Origin: Clostridiales bacterium
Lineage (GTDB): Bacteria; Bacillota; Clostridia; Lachnospirales; Lachnospiraceae
Length of the DNA stretch: 58,987 nucleotides
Reading direction: 5' to 3'
Assembly: GCA_029338615.1 (NCBI GenBank)
Contig: JAQYAS010000147.1
Span: 1-58,987, forward strand
Below, in pieces: positions 16,281 through 25,089 of the stretch. Position numbers and translations under genes: made by a program. The notes under the pieces were generated by a model. The model searched no databases. It worked only from the letters and a program-made list of their open reading frames with translations, and was not told the DNA's origin. Numbering within the stretch: the stretch's first letter is position 1; each line of letters starts with the position of its first letter.

Positions 16281-19200
16281 TTAAAGCAATATTAGATTCG
16301 CGTCAAAGAAATGACTGTCATACAGGTATGTGTCCATAGCCTGTATCAATTCATGGTCATTTCTTGTCTCCTGACTCACAAGCATGCTGTTGATCAGTTC
16401 AAAACTGCTGTTACCGCCTTTGTGGAATGTTGCATTCTTCAATATGTCGCTCTCAACTACCACAGATGTACCTGTCACCCCATCTATGGAATAGATCAAC
16501 GACTCTCCATGGAATACAACCACTTCCTTTACATATATTCCCGGAATGATCTCGTTCATTCTCTCGGACTTGTACTGCGCCATACTGCTGCTTTCCTGTC
16601 CAAAACTGTAGCTTACCCAGACCTGTCTGCCACTATCCCCTTTGAATATGACATATGTCTTGAACTTCATATCACCAGGGAGCTTGACAAAGGACTCAAA
16701 CTGTCTGAAAAATGGCAGTATCTTGCTATATTCTATGAACTGCTTTACATTTGTCCGGATCCATTCCTGTTGTTCCTCAGAGTATCTTCCAGCCCTGTTG
16801 CTAAAATAATACAGAAGGCTCATCCGCGATATCTCATCCTTTATATTTCCTTTTTCTATCTCCTTATACAGATCTTCCATTATATATGATGGTATCTTAT
16901 GATCCTTGATAAGATACTGATGGGCACAGTACCGAAGAAATGCCTTAACGACCATTCCTCTGCTCCTGCCCCTGTAATATACCTCGAAAATATCATATAT
17001 CGATTCAATATATCCATCTGCAAACATCATCTGTGCCAGGATATTCTCCGACAACATGTCTATATTTCTGTAATTGGAATTAACCGACTTGAAAAGGTTG
17101 GCCATCTCATCCAGAGATCCATTGTAGTTATTGATCAGATATGACAATATCTTCTGCCCTGCATACCCTCTTCTGTAAATGTATACACATATGGATATGA
17201 GCAATCTGCTCTCATCATATCTCTTATCATCTATACCAAACTCCGCTATATTGATAAGCTCGTCTATATCCACATCAACATAGCCAAATCTGTACATTCC
17301 CTCAAATGCAGCTTCATACATTCCAAGGGTGATATAATATGTGTTAATCCTCGATGCATATGCCGGGTCAACATAGTCGAGATCGATCCGTGACAGATAT
17401 TTCCTGAGTATATCTGCGTCAAAATTCTCATGATAATACTCAACCATATGCGTCAGCGCTTCTTGTCTCACCTTATAACTGACCTCCGGACACAATACAA
17501 TATCCCTTGCCAGATTGATCTCCTTCGCATCTCTATGGGTAAATATATCTATGTCATTGTACAGGAAAAGCAAATACCTGTAATCCTTCGGACAGTATTC
17601 CTGGCATATATCCAGAGAGCTTCTCTCATCTACAATCCTCTCGAGTCTGTAAGGCACGGTACTTACATACCGTCCACCGTGATCATCAAGCATGGTGATT
17701 ATAGCCGACTGAGATATGATCTCCACATATGCCTCACCATTCACCACCGGTATCTTTACTTCTCCTCCCAATTCACTATGGGATACTATGATATCTGTTA
17801 TATTCTCGTTATTACATACAAACTTACGTTTGAATATTATATTGATAAGTCTGGCTGCGAACTCTGGTTTCACAGTCTCCGGATCCAGGAATTCATCATA
17901 TATGACAGTCAGGTCATCACTTACAGTTCCCTGCATGATCATTCTCTCCATAAATCTCTCTATGGCAGGCACAAAATCCCTGTACACCGACATCTGTCTG
18001 TCTTTATTCATGATCACATTTGCATATATATATGCAAGTTCCTCATCACTGAGCACGTTCTTATAACTGAAATACCTCAATATAGCCTCAGGTATCTCAT
18101 CATACCGTCTCCTGTCCATGCTTCTTATAAAGCACTCATTGAGTCCAACATACTTAAGATCCATCTCCGACGCATCGCTGTAATACCTGTGGTACTGAGG
18201 ATCATACATTTTATTCTTTATCAATATCCCACATATGGCATCCAATGTGGTTCTGTCATGTCTCTTATCATATATCTGTTCGAGCATTCTGAATGAATGA
18301 CTGTCAAATTCTTTCTGTCTGGATGCCGTTTTTACAAACTCAACGATCACATCCTCTGACACGAATTCATTTCTCATTCCCCATCTGAGCGCCGCGATCT
18401 CAAGTGGTGCGATCTTTTTCATCATAAGCGGCTGCTTGTTGAACATATCGCACATTTCAAAATATATAACAGGGCTGTTCACACCCTCATTAAAGAGCTT
18501 CTGTATATCTTCATACAGAACCCATTTGTCCTCTGTATAATTCATATCGACAAACAGAAGTATCCAGAAATAAAACAGCTTGTTCCCGCCACAGTTGAAC
18601 TTCTCCCTCACGATACGAACCGTGTAGTCTATCATGAATTTCTCTCTGCTGAGAAGCGCTTTGAGGTAGCTCAGATAACACTTCTCCATATCGTCCATGC
18701 TGGCATAGTTGGCATCTGCATCTATCCTGAGAAACTCCTGCTGAACAAATCCAATTCTTCCCTCCAATATCTGCATATGGAGCAGCCCCAATCTGTACAG
18801 ACCGTTCTCCGGCCTGTATTTTATGAGTGTTCCCAATGCTTCTCTTGTATCTGAAATATATTTATTGAGATCTATCTTGTCCGTTCTGAAACTTATATAC
18901 GATCTTACAAGTGCCTCCTCCGCCCTCTTGATCGTGAATCTCGTCTGCCTGCTCTTCGGAGTCATCTTAACCACTTCCGGTTTTCTTATATTGACTCTTA
19001 CCCTCATATTCTGATAGGTGTTCCATATATATATGCAGCCGGCATTCTCACCGTCATGAATCTTCTGTGGATCAATAAGGAATGTCAGTTCAAATGAGTT
19101 GCCATCAAACATATCTCCTTTGAGTGTGGTGGTCTCAGGTATAAGGAAATCACAGTCTGACGCAATATTGGTACGGGTATATCCCCATGTGTTCTTATTG

Positions 19201-19844
19201 ATAGTTACAGATGCCCTTACAAGCTCCTGCGGCATCTCCACCAGAAGATCATCCTGGGCTGCTGATAAAGTAAGTGCTCTCTTCTTGTGCGTATATACAA
19301 GGAATTCCTCCATGGCCTGATTGATAGAAAGCGAAAGCCCCAGAGTGTCATATATCCTCTGCAGATTCTCATCATCGCCTATAAAAGTGCGCACGAAATC
19401 CTCGCTGCCAAAAATCCTTATTGCATCTTCCCAGTTCCCCTCTGCATACGATGCAAACTGGAACAGATCCTCTATTTTTCTGTCTTCAACCTGGATATAT
19501 GGCGCCACCACTGATATGTGATACGGAATAATGAACTCTCCGCCATCCGTTATCACATTGATATGGCCCTTGAAGGATTTGCCCTGTTCTATTCCCCGGG
19601 CATCAAAAGAATATGCCACTGTGTTCTTTTTTCCTACAAATGTGTGGCTCTTGAAATCAAGGATATAACGACTGTCATACACCATGAGCTTTACTGCACA
19701 GCTATTCTTTGAATTCACTGTAAACTGTCCGTCATATACAGTTCCAGCCTCAATATTCAGTTCGATCTTGCCATCTGATATATCAACTTCCGGTCTGTCA
19801 ACTTTGAACTCACCGCGTGCGTACTGCTCAACTATTCCCTTCAT
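16281..19844 (-). CDS. Very large soluble protein, DUF5717-type
   Basis: The protein has 1187 residues from an ATG with AGGAG seven bases upstream. There is no signal peptide and no membrane segment. Residues about 10-120 look like a beta-sandwich (IELNIEAGTVYDGQFTVNSK, HINVITDGGEFIIPYHISVV), and residues about 210-290 a second one (VTINKNTWGYTRTNIASDCD, then FELTFLIDPQKI). The middle 600 residues are helical with repeat character (ARLINIIFKRK, RLLISICVYIYRRGYAGQ), and the C-terminal 130 residues are again beta-rich (MKFKTYVIFKGDSGRQVWVS). No catalytic motif is recognisable. It is the first gene of the cluster, 62 bases before the Hsp70-fold gene. I recall such proteins as DUF5717 in Lachnospiraceae. 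A scaffold or client-binding role is a guess. Confidence 0.65.
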   Translation of the reverse strand: MKGIVEQYARGEFKVDRPEVDISDGKIELNIEAGTVYDGQFTVNSKNSCAVKLMVYDSRYILDFKSHTFVGKKNTVAYSFDARGIEQGKSFKGHINVITDGGEFIIPYHISVVAPYIQVEDRKIEDLFQFASYAEGNWEDAIRIFGSEDFVRTFIGDDENLQRIYDTLGLSLSINQAMEEFLVYTHKKRALTLSAAQDDLLVEMPQELVRASVTINKNTWGYTRTNIASDCDFLIPETTTLKGDMFDGNSFELTFLIDPQKIHDGENAGCIYIWNTYQNMRVRVNIRKPEVVKMTPKSRQTRFTIKRAEEALVRSYISFRTDKIDLNKYISDTREALGTLIKYRPENGLYRLGLLHMQILEGRIGFVQQEFLRIDADANYASMDDMEKCYLSYLKALLSREKFMIDYTVRIVREKFNCGGNKLFYFWILLFVDMNYTEDKWVLYEDIQKLFNEGVNSPVIYFEMCDMFNKQPLMMKKIAPLEIAALRWGMRNEFVSEDVIVEFVKTASRQKEFDSHSFRMLEQIYDKRHDRTTLDAICGILIKNKMYDPQYHRYYSDASEMDLKYVGLNECFIRSMDRRRYDEIPEAILRYFSYKNVLSDEELAYIYANVIMNKDRQMSVYRDFVPAIERFMERMIMQGTVSDDLTVIYDEFLDPETVKPEFAARLINIIFKRKFVCNNENITDIIVSHSELGGEVKIPVVNGEAYVEIISQSAIITMLDDHGGRYVSTVPYRLERIVDERSSLDICQEYCPKDYRYLLFLYNDIDIFTHRDAKEINLARDIVLCPEVSYKVRQEALTHMVEYYHENFDADILRKYLSRIDLDYVDPAYASRINTYYITLGMYEAAFEGMYRFGYVDVDIDELINIAEFGIDDKRYDESRLLISICVYIYRRGYAGQKILSYLINNYNGSLDEMANLFKSVNSNYRNIDMLSENILAQMMFADGYIESIYDIFEVYYRGRSRGMVVKAFLRYCAHQYLIKDHKIPSYIMEDLYKEIEKGNIKDEISRMSLLYYFSNRAGRYSEEQQEWIRTNVKQFIEYSKILPFFRQFESFVKLPGDMKFKTYVIFKGDSGRQVWVSYSFGQESSSMAQYKSERMNEIIPGIYVKEVVVFHGESLIYSIDGVTGTSVVVESDILKNATFHKGGNSSFELINSMLVSQETRNDHELIQAMDTYLYDSHFFDANLILL

Positions 19845-19876
19845 CCCTGGTCTCCTATATGTTTTACCGCATACAG

Positions 19877-19890
19877 TATTGTATACAATA
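19877..19890. promoter_or_regulatory. Perfect palindrome upstream of the DUF5717-type cluster
   Basis: TATTGTATACAATA is a perfect 14-base palindrome 32 bases upstream of the 1187-residue gene, where a promoter or operator is expected. ATTGTATACAAT dyads resemble GntR/FadR-type operators, but no such regulator is encoded nearby. Confidence 0.45.
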
Positions 19891-19964
19891 TGATTCTCTT
19901 TACTGTGGTCTTTTTGTTAATTTTAACTTATAGAGGTTGTATTTGATGCCTCCAATCGGTATAA

Positions 19965-19994
19965 TTGACAACAAGACATATATTAAGATTATAA
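19965..19994 (+). promoter_or_regulatory. Promoter for the aminotransferase operon
   Basis: TTGACA (19965-19970) and TTATAA (19989-19994) are separated by 18 bases, 70 bases upstream of the start codon. The intergenic region also serves the divergent DUF5717-type cluster. Confidence 0.6.
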
Positions 19995-20064
19995 CAAAAT
20001 ATTGTCATTTTTTAAACAAAATATACAGAAAAATAACTTAAAACAACTGAAAAGGGGTTTTTTT

Positions 20065-21135
20065 ATGAAAAAAGGGGTAATAAATCTTAACACTGACAAT
20101 CTGATCAGCCAGGTGGAGACTGTCCGTGCAGATCTTAACATGAATCCGCTTGGCATTCCGGACTCTGTCAGAAAGGCAATCCACGATAACATAAGCCAGT
20201 TGGCTGTATATCCCGACAACAGGATGAAGAAACTCAAGGACTCAATATCTTCTTACTCCGGGGCAAACGCAGATGACATAATTGTCGGAAGCAGTTCTTA
20301 TGAGTTCGTAAAGATCTTATGCGAATTCTCATCCCCGAAGAAGGCCATCCTTATCACGCCGGGGGCTCAGAACTACGAAAAACTTCTATCTATGAACAGC
20401 TGTGACATAACATACTACGCAACACCTGAAGAGGAAGATTTCACTTTGGACATTGCCGATTTTATATCCCATCTGTCCGAGGACATAGATATCGTGTTTA
20501 TCTCTAATCCGAACGGCACCACATCCCAGATAATCGATACAGAATCCATGGCCTTTATAGCCAAGATATGTGACGGCAACAACATCACCCTTGTAATAGA
20601 TGAGGAATATATGGATTTTGTCGATGATACAGCTTCCAATTCGGCTATTTCGCTGGTTACTGAATACGAGAACGTTGTTGTGCTCAGAAACACCACCAAG
20701 TTCTTTGCCGTTCCGGGGCTCAGACTCGCCTATATGATTACATCCAATCCTGTTCTCAAAAAGACGCTTGAGATCACCGGACTTCCATTTGCCATAGGCA
20801 AACTGGTTGAGGCAGCAGGTGAGGCTATGTTTACCGACCAAAAATACATCGCTGATTCGAGGGAACTTATCCGCACAGAGCGCAACCTGGTGTATTCAGC
20901 CCTGTCAACACATAAATCTATCAGATTATATAGGCCATCCGCCAATTTCATACTGGTAAAACTGCAAAAAGAAGATATATCAGCCGGTGACGTAGTTGAG
21001 CATTGTCTTCCTAAAGGGCTGCATATCAGAAACTGCGCAGACATAAGAGGCCTTGACAACAAATACATAAGATTCTGTTTTATGAACCCAAAACAGGATG
21101 ATCTGCTGGTCAATACCATTCTTGAAATTGTTTAA
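20065..21135 (+). CDS. PLP-dependent aminotransferase, HisC/CobD-like (class I/II)
   Basis: The protein has 356 residues from the ATG at 20065, which has AAGGGG about seven bases upstream; an upstream in-frame start lacks a site. Typical fold-type I features: YPDNRMKKLKDSIS near the N-terminus, FISNPNGTTSQ (the N-P-N substrate loop), VIDEEYMDF (PLP-pyridine aspartate), and LRNTTKFFAVPGLRLAYM with the PLP lysine. The TKFFAVPGLRLAY wording is closer to CobD-type threonine-phosphate decarboxylases than to standard HisC (TLSKAFGLAGLR). No cobalamin or histidine genes are near, so the substrate is open. It is transcribed with a phosphoribosyltransferase-like gene 51 bases downstream. Confidence 0.82.
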   Translation: MKKGVINLNTDNLISQVETVRADLNMNPLGIPDSVRKAIHDNISQLAVYPDNRMKKLKDSISSYSGANADDIIVGSSSYEFVKILCEFSSPKKAILITPGAQNYEKLLSMNSCDITYYATPEEEDFTLDIADFISHLSEDIDIVFISNPNGTTSQIIDTESMAFIAKICDGNNITLVIDEEYMDFVDDTASNSAISLVTEYENVVVLRNTTKFFAVPGLRLAYMITSNPVLKKTLEITGLPFAIGKLVEAAGEAMFTDQKYIADSRELIRTERNLVYSALSTHKSIRLYRPSANFILVKLQKEDISAGDVVEHCLPKGLHIRNCADIRGLDNKYIRFCFMNPKQDDLLVNTILEIV

Positions 21136-21186
21136 AATCATATATGGAGCATACAACACATTACATTGAAAAGGAGAATTACAGCT

Positions 21187-21828
21187 ATGGAAAATTCAAC
21201 AATGAAAATCACATCATCTTACAACAATGCACTTGATATCAAAGTTGTGGACGGACATTTTGCAACCAACCACTCACATATCAACAAGTATATCGATATG
21301 ACAACCATTAAGAGCAGAAGAAAGATGGCTCTGGCTGCTGCCAAATCTATGGCTACAGAATACGTTGCAACAACAATCGTAGATACTATCGTGTGCATGG
21401 ATGGAACCGAGGTCATCGGAGCATACCTTGCAAATGCACTCACTGAGAATGGTATCGTATCAATGAACCAGCACCAGACCATATACATCATGACTCCCGA
21501 GGTTCACTCTTCAGGTCAGCTCATATTCCGTGATAATCTCCAGCCTATGATCAAGAACAAAAACGTTCTTCTTCTCCTCGCTTCTGCTACAACAGGCAAG
21601 ACTATAAAGCAGAGTATTGAGTGTATCGAGTATTACGGCGGAACTATTTCCGGTATTTCAGCTATATTCTCAGCAACTGATGAAGTCGCAGGACACGAGG
21701 TTCACTCTCTGTTCAACAAAAAAGATATTGACGACTATGCTTCATATTCCGTTGGAGAGTGTCCAATGTGTAAGGCCGGCAAAAAGATCGAGGCCATTGT
21801 CAACAGCTACGGTTATTCGATGCTTTAA
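21187..21828 (+). CDS. Phosphoribosyltransferase-like protein (orotate PRTase family) with CPMC motif
   Basis: The protein has 213 residues from the ATG at 21187 with AAGGAG ten bases upstream. The fold pattern of type I PRTases is visible: TTIVDTIVCMDGTEVIGAYL, then a beta-strand before the PRPP loop, NVLLLLASATTGKTIKQSIE. In standard enzymes this loop is vDDviTTGkT with two acidic residues; here they are replaced by A-S while TTGKT is kept. The C-terminus has ECPMCKAGKKIEAIVNSYGY, a CxxC pair that may bind metal. Similar proteins are labelled orotate phosphoribosyltransferase in Lachnospiraceae, but there is no pyrimidine operon here. A terminator follows directly. Confidence 0.7.
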   Translation: MENSTMKITSSYNNALDIKVVDGHFATNHSHINKYIDMTTIKSRRKMALAAAKSMATEYVATTIVDTIVCMDGTEVIGAYLANALTENGIVSMNQHQTIYIMTPEVHSSGQLIFRDNLQPMIKNKNVLLLLASATTGKTIKQSIECIEYYGGTISGISAIFSATDEVAGHEVHSLFNKKDIDDYASYSVGECPMCKAGKKIEAIVNSYGYSML

Positions 21829-21856
21829 TTACGCTCATTTTTTCCTTTATATATAA

Positions 21857-21901
21857 GGCAGCGTATGACCTTTTTTGATCAGGACATACGCTGCCTTTTT
21901 T
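21857..21901 (+). terminator. Rho-independent terminator after the PRTase-like gene
   Basis: GGCAGCGTATG (21857-21867) pairs with CATACGCTGCC (21885-21895) and is followed by TTTTTT. It also separates the convergent pot operon. Confidence 0.92.
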
Positions 21902-21915
21902 CATCTGCATTATAT

Positions 21916-23484
21916 TTATTTTTTCAAATATAATTTCTTTGATCTTTTATGATAAACTATAACACCGGCCAGTGCACCGATCACCGCTGCCACAATGAAC
22001 CATGCCCATGTCGGCACATCTTTGATATTGTAGCATCTGATGTTGATCCACATCTGGTTGATATCCTTGGTGGCATCCTCATCGAAATACTCCATGACCG
22101 CGCTTCTCTCTATGGCGTCCTGTGACGGATACTGAGCCCCAAGCTGTCTGTCGACCTGTTCCGCAGGAGCTCTGAGCACGTAGTCAGGATCTGTGTTGTC
22201 CCCTGTGAAGAAATATCCAAGCGGATAATCAACAACATCCTCCTCATCATCATCCGCACCATAGGTGTAATCCAGGTAGGAATATACCGTATCATCATAC
22301 CCACCTGCTATGACTGAGGTGTAACCTATATAATACATGTTGCGGACTGCATTGTCTGGTCTTGACACGAAGTTGATAAACGCCTCTGCTGCCTGTTTTC
22401 TGTCAGCGTCACCGTCTATTCCATTTTTCAGCATGACCCATCCGTCAAAGTACAGATTTGTACACTCCTCAGGTACCGCAAAGTCAAGCTTCACACCATC
22501 CTCCTCAGCCTGATCCATGGCATATACTGCATCTCCTGACCACTGGTAATTCGCAACAACCTTTCCTGTTATCATGTCTGCCTTACCACTATCAGTCTCA
22601 AATGAATACACATTGTCCTTTATATCCTGAAGAAGATCCTGCGACTTTGCTATCGTCTCAGGGCTGACATCGTTCATGATATCCTTGAGCTGATCTGAGT
22701 AATCATCCTGAGCCCTGAATTCAGGGTCCATCAGCTTGTTCCTCTGCAATGCTCCGACCGCAGCGAAGTAGGAATCTCTGACATTGTCTTTTATGGTGAT
22801 CTGTTTTGCAAACTTAGGGTTATTGAGGACTGTCCATGTTCCAGCCTCATCAGCGGTCATCTTCTCCGGATTGTACAGAATTCCCGTAATTCCAAACATG
22901 AAGCCAGCTGCATATTTGCTCCAGGCCTCTCCATTTATCTCATGCGTCTCAAATGTATCTCTAATGTATGGCGAAACGTCATTTATATAATAATTCTTGT
23001 CGTTGCTCTCATCGAAAAAGCCGTCGGACAAAGGCTCAAGCTTGTTCTCAGACATAAGCTTCATGATCATGTACTCCGAAGGACATACAAGATCATACAC
23101 ATCGCCGAGAGTCAGCATGTTATAGAGATCCTCATTGGTACCGAAGCATGAATACTGAACATTCACCTTCACACCATAATTCTCGTAATACCAGTTCTCG
23201 AAATCCTCCACCATGGAATTCTCGCCAAATATAGTTGTTCCATTGTCCAGTTCCATGGCTTCGTCTTCATCCCAGCCGCCCTCGTCAATGTACTCTTCCC
23301 AGCTGCACACTCTGAGCGTGACCTCTTTTGCAGTATCAGATGCACCGTCGCTCTTGGCAGAAACCGTATCTCCCGTATCCTCCGACGCCATTACAGGCAG
23401 CATCTGTCCGGCAAGCAATGAAACAGCCATGACTGCCGCCGCCAGCTTTCTGGAAATTGAACGTCCAAAACATCTATGTTTCAT
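21916..23484 (-). CDS. potD: Spermidine/putrescine ABC transporter substrate-binding protein, C-terminally membrane-anchored
   Basis: The protein has 522 residues from the ATG at 23484, which overlaps the potC stop (ATGA) and has AAGGAGG upstream. A signal peptide covers residues 1-34 with a probable type I cleavage after PVMA; there is no lipobox cysteine. The mature protein is a PotD/PotF-type binding fold (LRVCSWEEYIDEGG, YDLVCPSEYMIMKLM, YQWSGDAVYAMDQAEEDG, FINFVSRPDNA). Near the C-terminus WAWFIVAAVIGALAGVIVYH is a transmembrane helix followed by a basic tail, so the protein is tethered at its C-terminus instead of by a lipid. An acidic insert (GADDDEEDVV) is present. It is the last gene of potABCD. 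Confidence 0.9.
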   Translation of the reverse strand: MKHRCFGRSISRKLAAAVMAVSLLAGQMLPVMASEDTGDTVSAKSDGASDTAKEVTLRVCSWEEYIDEGGWDEDEAMELDNGTTIFGENSMVEDFENWYYENYGVKVNVQYSCFGTNEDLYNMLTLGDVYDLVCPSEYMIMKLMSENKLEPLSDGFFDESNDKNYYINDVSPYIRDTFETHEINGEAWSKYAAGFMFGITGILYNPEKMTADEAGTWTVLNNPKFAKQITIKDNVRDSYFAAVGALQRNKLMDPEFRAQDDYSDQLKDIMNDVSPETIAKSQDLLQDIKDNVYSFETDSGKADMITGKVVANYQWSGDAVYAMDQAEEDGVKLDFAVPEECTNLYFDGWVMLKNGIDGDADRKQAAEAFINFVSRPDNAVRNMYYIGYTSVIAGGYDDTVYSYLDYTYGADDDEEDVVDYPLGYFFTGDNTDPDYVLRAPAEQVDRQLGAQYPSQDAIERSAVMEYFDEDATKDINQMWINIRCYNIKDVPTWAWFIVAAVIGALAGVIVYHKRSKKLYLKK

Positions 23485-24275
23485 AAGCGCTCCACCTCCT
23501 TCTTTCTTCCGGCCACATTCATAGCCACAACGACTATGATAACCAGAGCGAATATGACTGTTGAAAGTGCCCACAGAGCTGTCTTAACCTCAGTCTGTGA
23601 ACCCTTTGTCGCATTTACAACGTAAGTACTTATGGTGTCAAATGTCGCAGGCTTGGTGTATGTCGCGATGAAATAATCATCAAGTGACAGCGTAACTGCT
23701 AGGGCAAATCCTGAGATAATACCCGGAAGTATCTGAGGTATCACTACCTTTGTGAGTCCCTGGAAAGGTGTAGCTCCAAGATCCAACGCAGCCTCATACA
23801 GACTGCTGTCCATCTGCTTGAGCTTTGGCACTACTGACAGATATACAAAAGGTGCAGACAGCACCACATGTCCGATGACAAGTGGAACATAGCTGTCCTT
23901 GCTCATACCAAATGCAACTATGAGCAGTATACATATAGAGAAACCTGTCACAACATCTGCATTTACAACAGGCACCTCATTCATGGCATTTATCGATGCT
24001 GAGGCCCATTTTTTTGAATAAAAGGCACCTATTGCACCGAGTGTTCCGAGTATGGTTGATATCAGTGCTGAACCTGCAGCCAGAAGCACAGTTCCAACTA
24101 TCATTGATCTCAGCTCGTCCTTGGTGAACAACGTCAAATAATTGTGGAATGACCATCCGTGAATGCTTCCGATATTTGCCGATGTGGTAAAGCTGTACAC
24201 AGCCAGTATCAGTATAGGCATATATATGAGAAGCAACATAATGCATATAAATATAATCTTAGACCATTTCTTCAT
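23481..24275 (-). CDS. potC: Spermidine/putrescine ABC transporter permease PotC
   Basis: The protein has 264 residues and six predicted membrane helices (FICIMLLLIYMPILILAVYS at the start). The cytoplasmic EAA loop, LYEAALDLGATPFQGLTKVV followed by IPQILPGI, contacts the PotA ATPase. SIHGWSFHNYLTLFTKDELR in the first periplasmic loop is typical of PotC. The start overlaps the potB stop by one base and the stop overlaps the potD start, so the four genes are tightly coupled. Confidence 0.95.
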   Translation of the reverse strand: MKKWSKIIFICIMLLLIYMPILILAVYSFTTSANIGSIHGWSFHNYLTLFTKDELRSMIVGTVLLAAGSALISTILGTLGAIGAFYSKKWASASINAMNEVPVVNADVVTGFSICILLIVAFGMSKDSYVPLVIGHVVLSAPFVYLSVVPKLKQMDSSLYEAALDLGATPFQGLTKVVIPQILPGIISGFALAVTLSLDDYFIATYTKPATFDTISTYVVNATKGSQTEVKTALWALSTVIFALVIIVVVAMNVAGRKKEVERL

Positions 24276-25081
24276 TATAACAACGCACCTCCTCTGCTTC
24301 CACCGTCGTCATCCGTGTACTTGTTTGTCACAAGTGTGAATACAAGTATTATCACAAGAAGGACGAGTGCTATCATGGAACCGCCGTTCCAGTTGTATGC
24401 TGAGAAGTAGCTTCCTATCAGACTACCCATGATGTATGTGCTGTTGTAAAGCATGTCAAGCACAACATAGTTAGTCATAGATGGCAAAAATACCATAACT
24501 ATTCCGCTGACAATTCCCGGAACGGTGAGCGGAAGTGTGACCTTGACAAATGTCTGGAAGCTATTTGCCCCAAGATCCACAGCGGCCTCCATAAGGCTGC
24601 CGTCAAGCTTCAATATGGTTGTGTATATAGGAAGTATCATAAATGGCAGGAAATCATATGTCATTCCTATAACCGAATTGAGAAACGGGTGGAATGCCAG
24701 ATTGCCCTCTATAACTGTGAGTACCTCCTTGAGTGCTGTGATCCTCAGTGTGAAGTTGATCCACATCGGGAGCACGAACATCATGACAATTACCGATTTC
24801 CTTTTCATCTCACTTCTCGCAAGTATATATGCGATCGGATATGCCAGCAGCAGACACACCAGAGTAGTCACTATGGCAAGCAAAAAGCTGTATGCCAGAG
24901 TACCTATGGTGTTCGGGCTGGTAAAGAATCCCGTCAGATTGTCAAATGTAAACCTGCCCTCGCCGTTGGTGAAGGCATAATAAATAATTACAAACAGTGG
25001 TGCAACTACAAAGCATATGAGAAATAATGCGTATGGGATGCCCAGCTGTTTTCTTGAAAAACGTAAGCCGTTCATGTTCAT
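24275..25081 (-). CDS. potB: Spermidine/putrescine ABC transporter permease PotB
   Basis: The protein has 268 residues and six predicted membrane helices. The EAA loop reads LMEAAVDLGANSFQTFVKVT followed by LPLTVPGI. The GRFTFDNLTGFF segment after the first helix is the PotB signature region. It forms the membrane channel together with PotC. It lies nine bases after potA and overlaps potC by one base. The C-terminus is extended by a basic, glycine-rich tail (NKYTDDDGGSRGGALL). Confidence 0.95.
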   Translation of the reverse strand: MNMNGLRFSRKQLGIPYALFLICFVVAPLFVIIYYAFTNGEGRFTFDNLTGFFTSPNTIGTLAYSFLLAIVTTLVCLLLAYPIAYILARSEMKRKSVIVMMFVLPMWINFTLRITALKEVLTVIEGNLAFHPFLNSVIGMTYDFLPFMILPIYTTILKLDGSLMEAAVDLGANSFQTFVKVTLPLTVPGIVSGIVMVFLPSMTNYVVLDMLYNSTYIMGSLIGSYFSAYNWNGGSMIALVLLVIILVFTLVTNKYTDDDGGSRGGALL

Positions 25082-25089
25082 CCCTCCAT

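Noticed and set aside
19965..19994. Possible overlapping minus-strand promoter in the aminotransferase/DUF5717 intergenic region
   Set aside because: TATAAT-like words exist on the minus strand, but none has a well-spaced -35; not strong enough to report.
22110..23524. Several frames opposite or beside potD
   Set aside because: They lie antisense to or out of frame with a secure gene and have no initiation signals.
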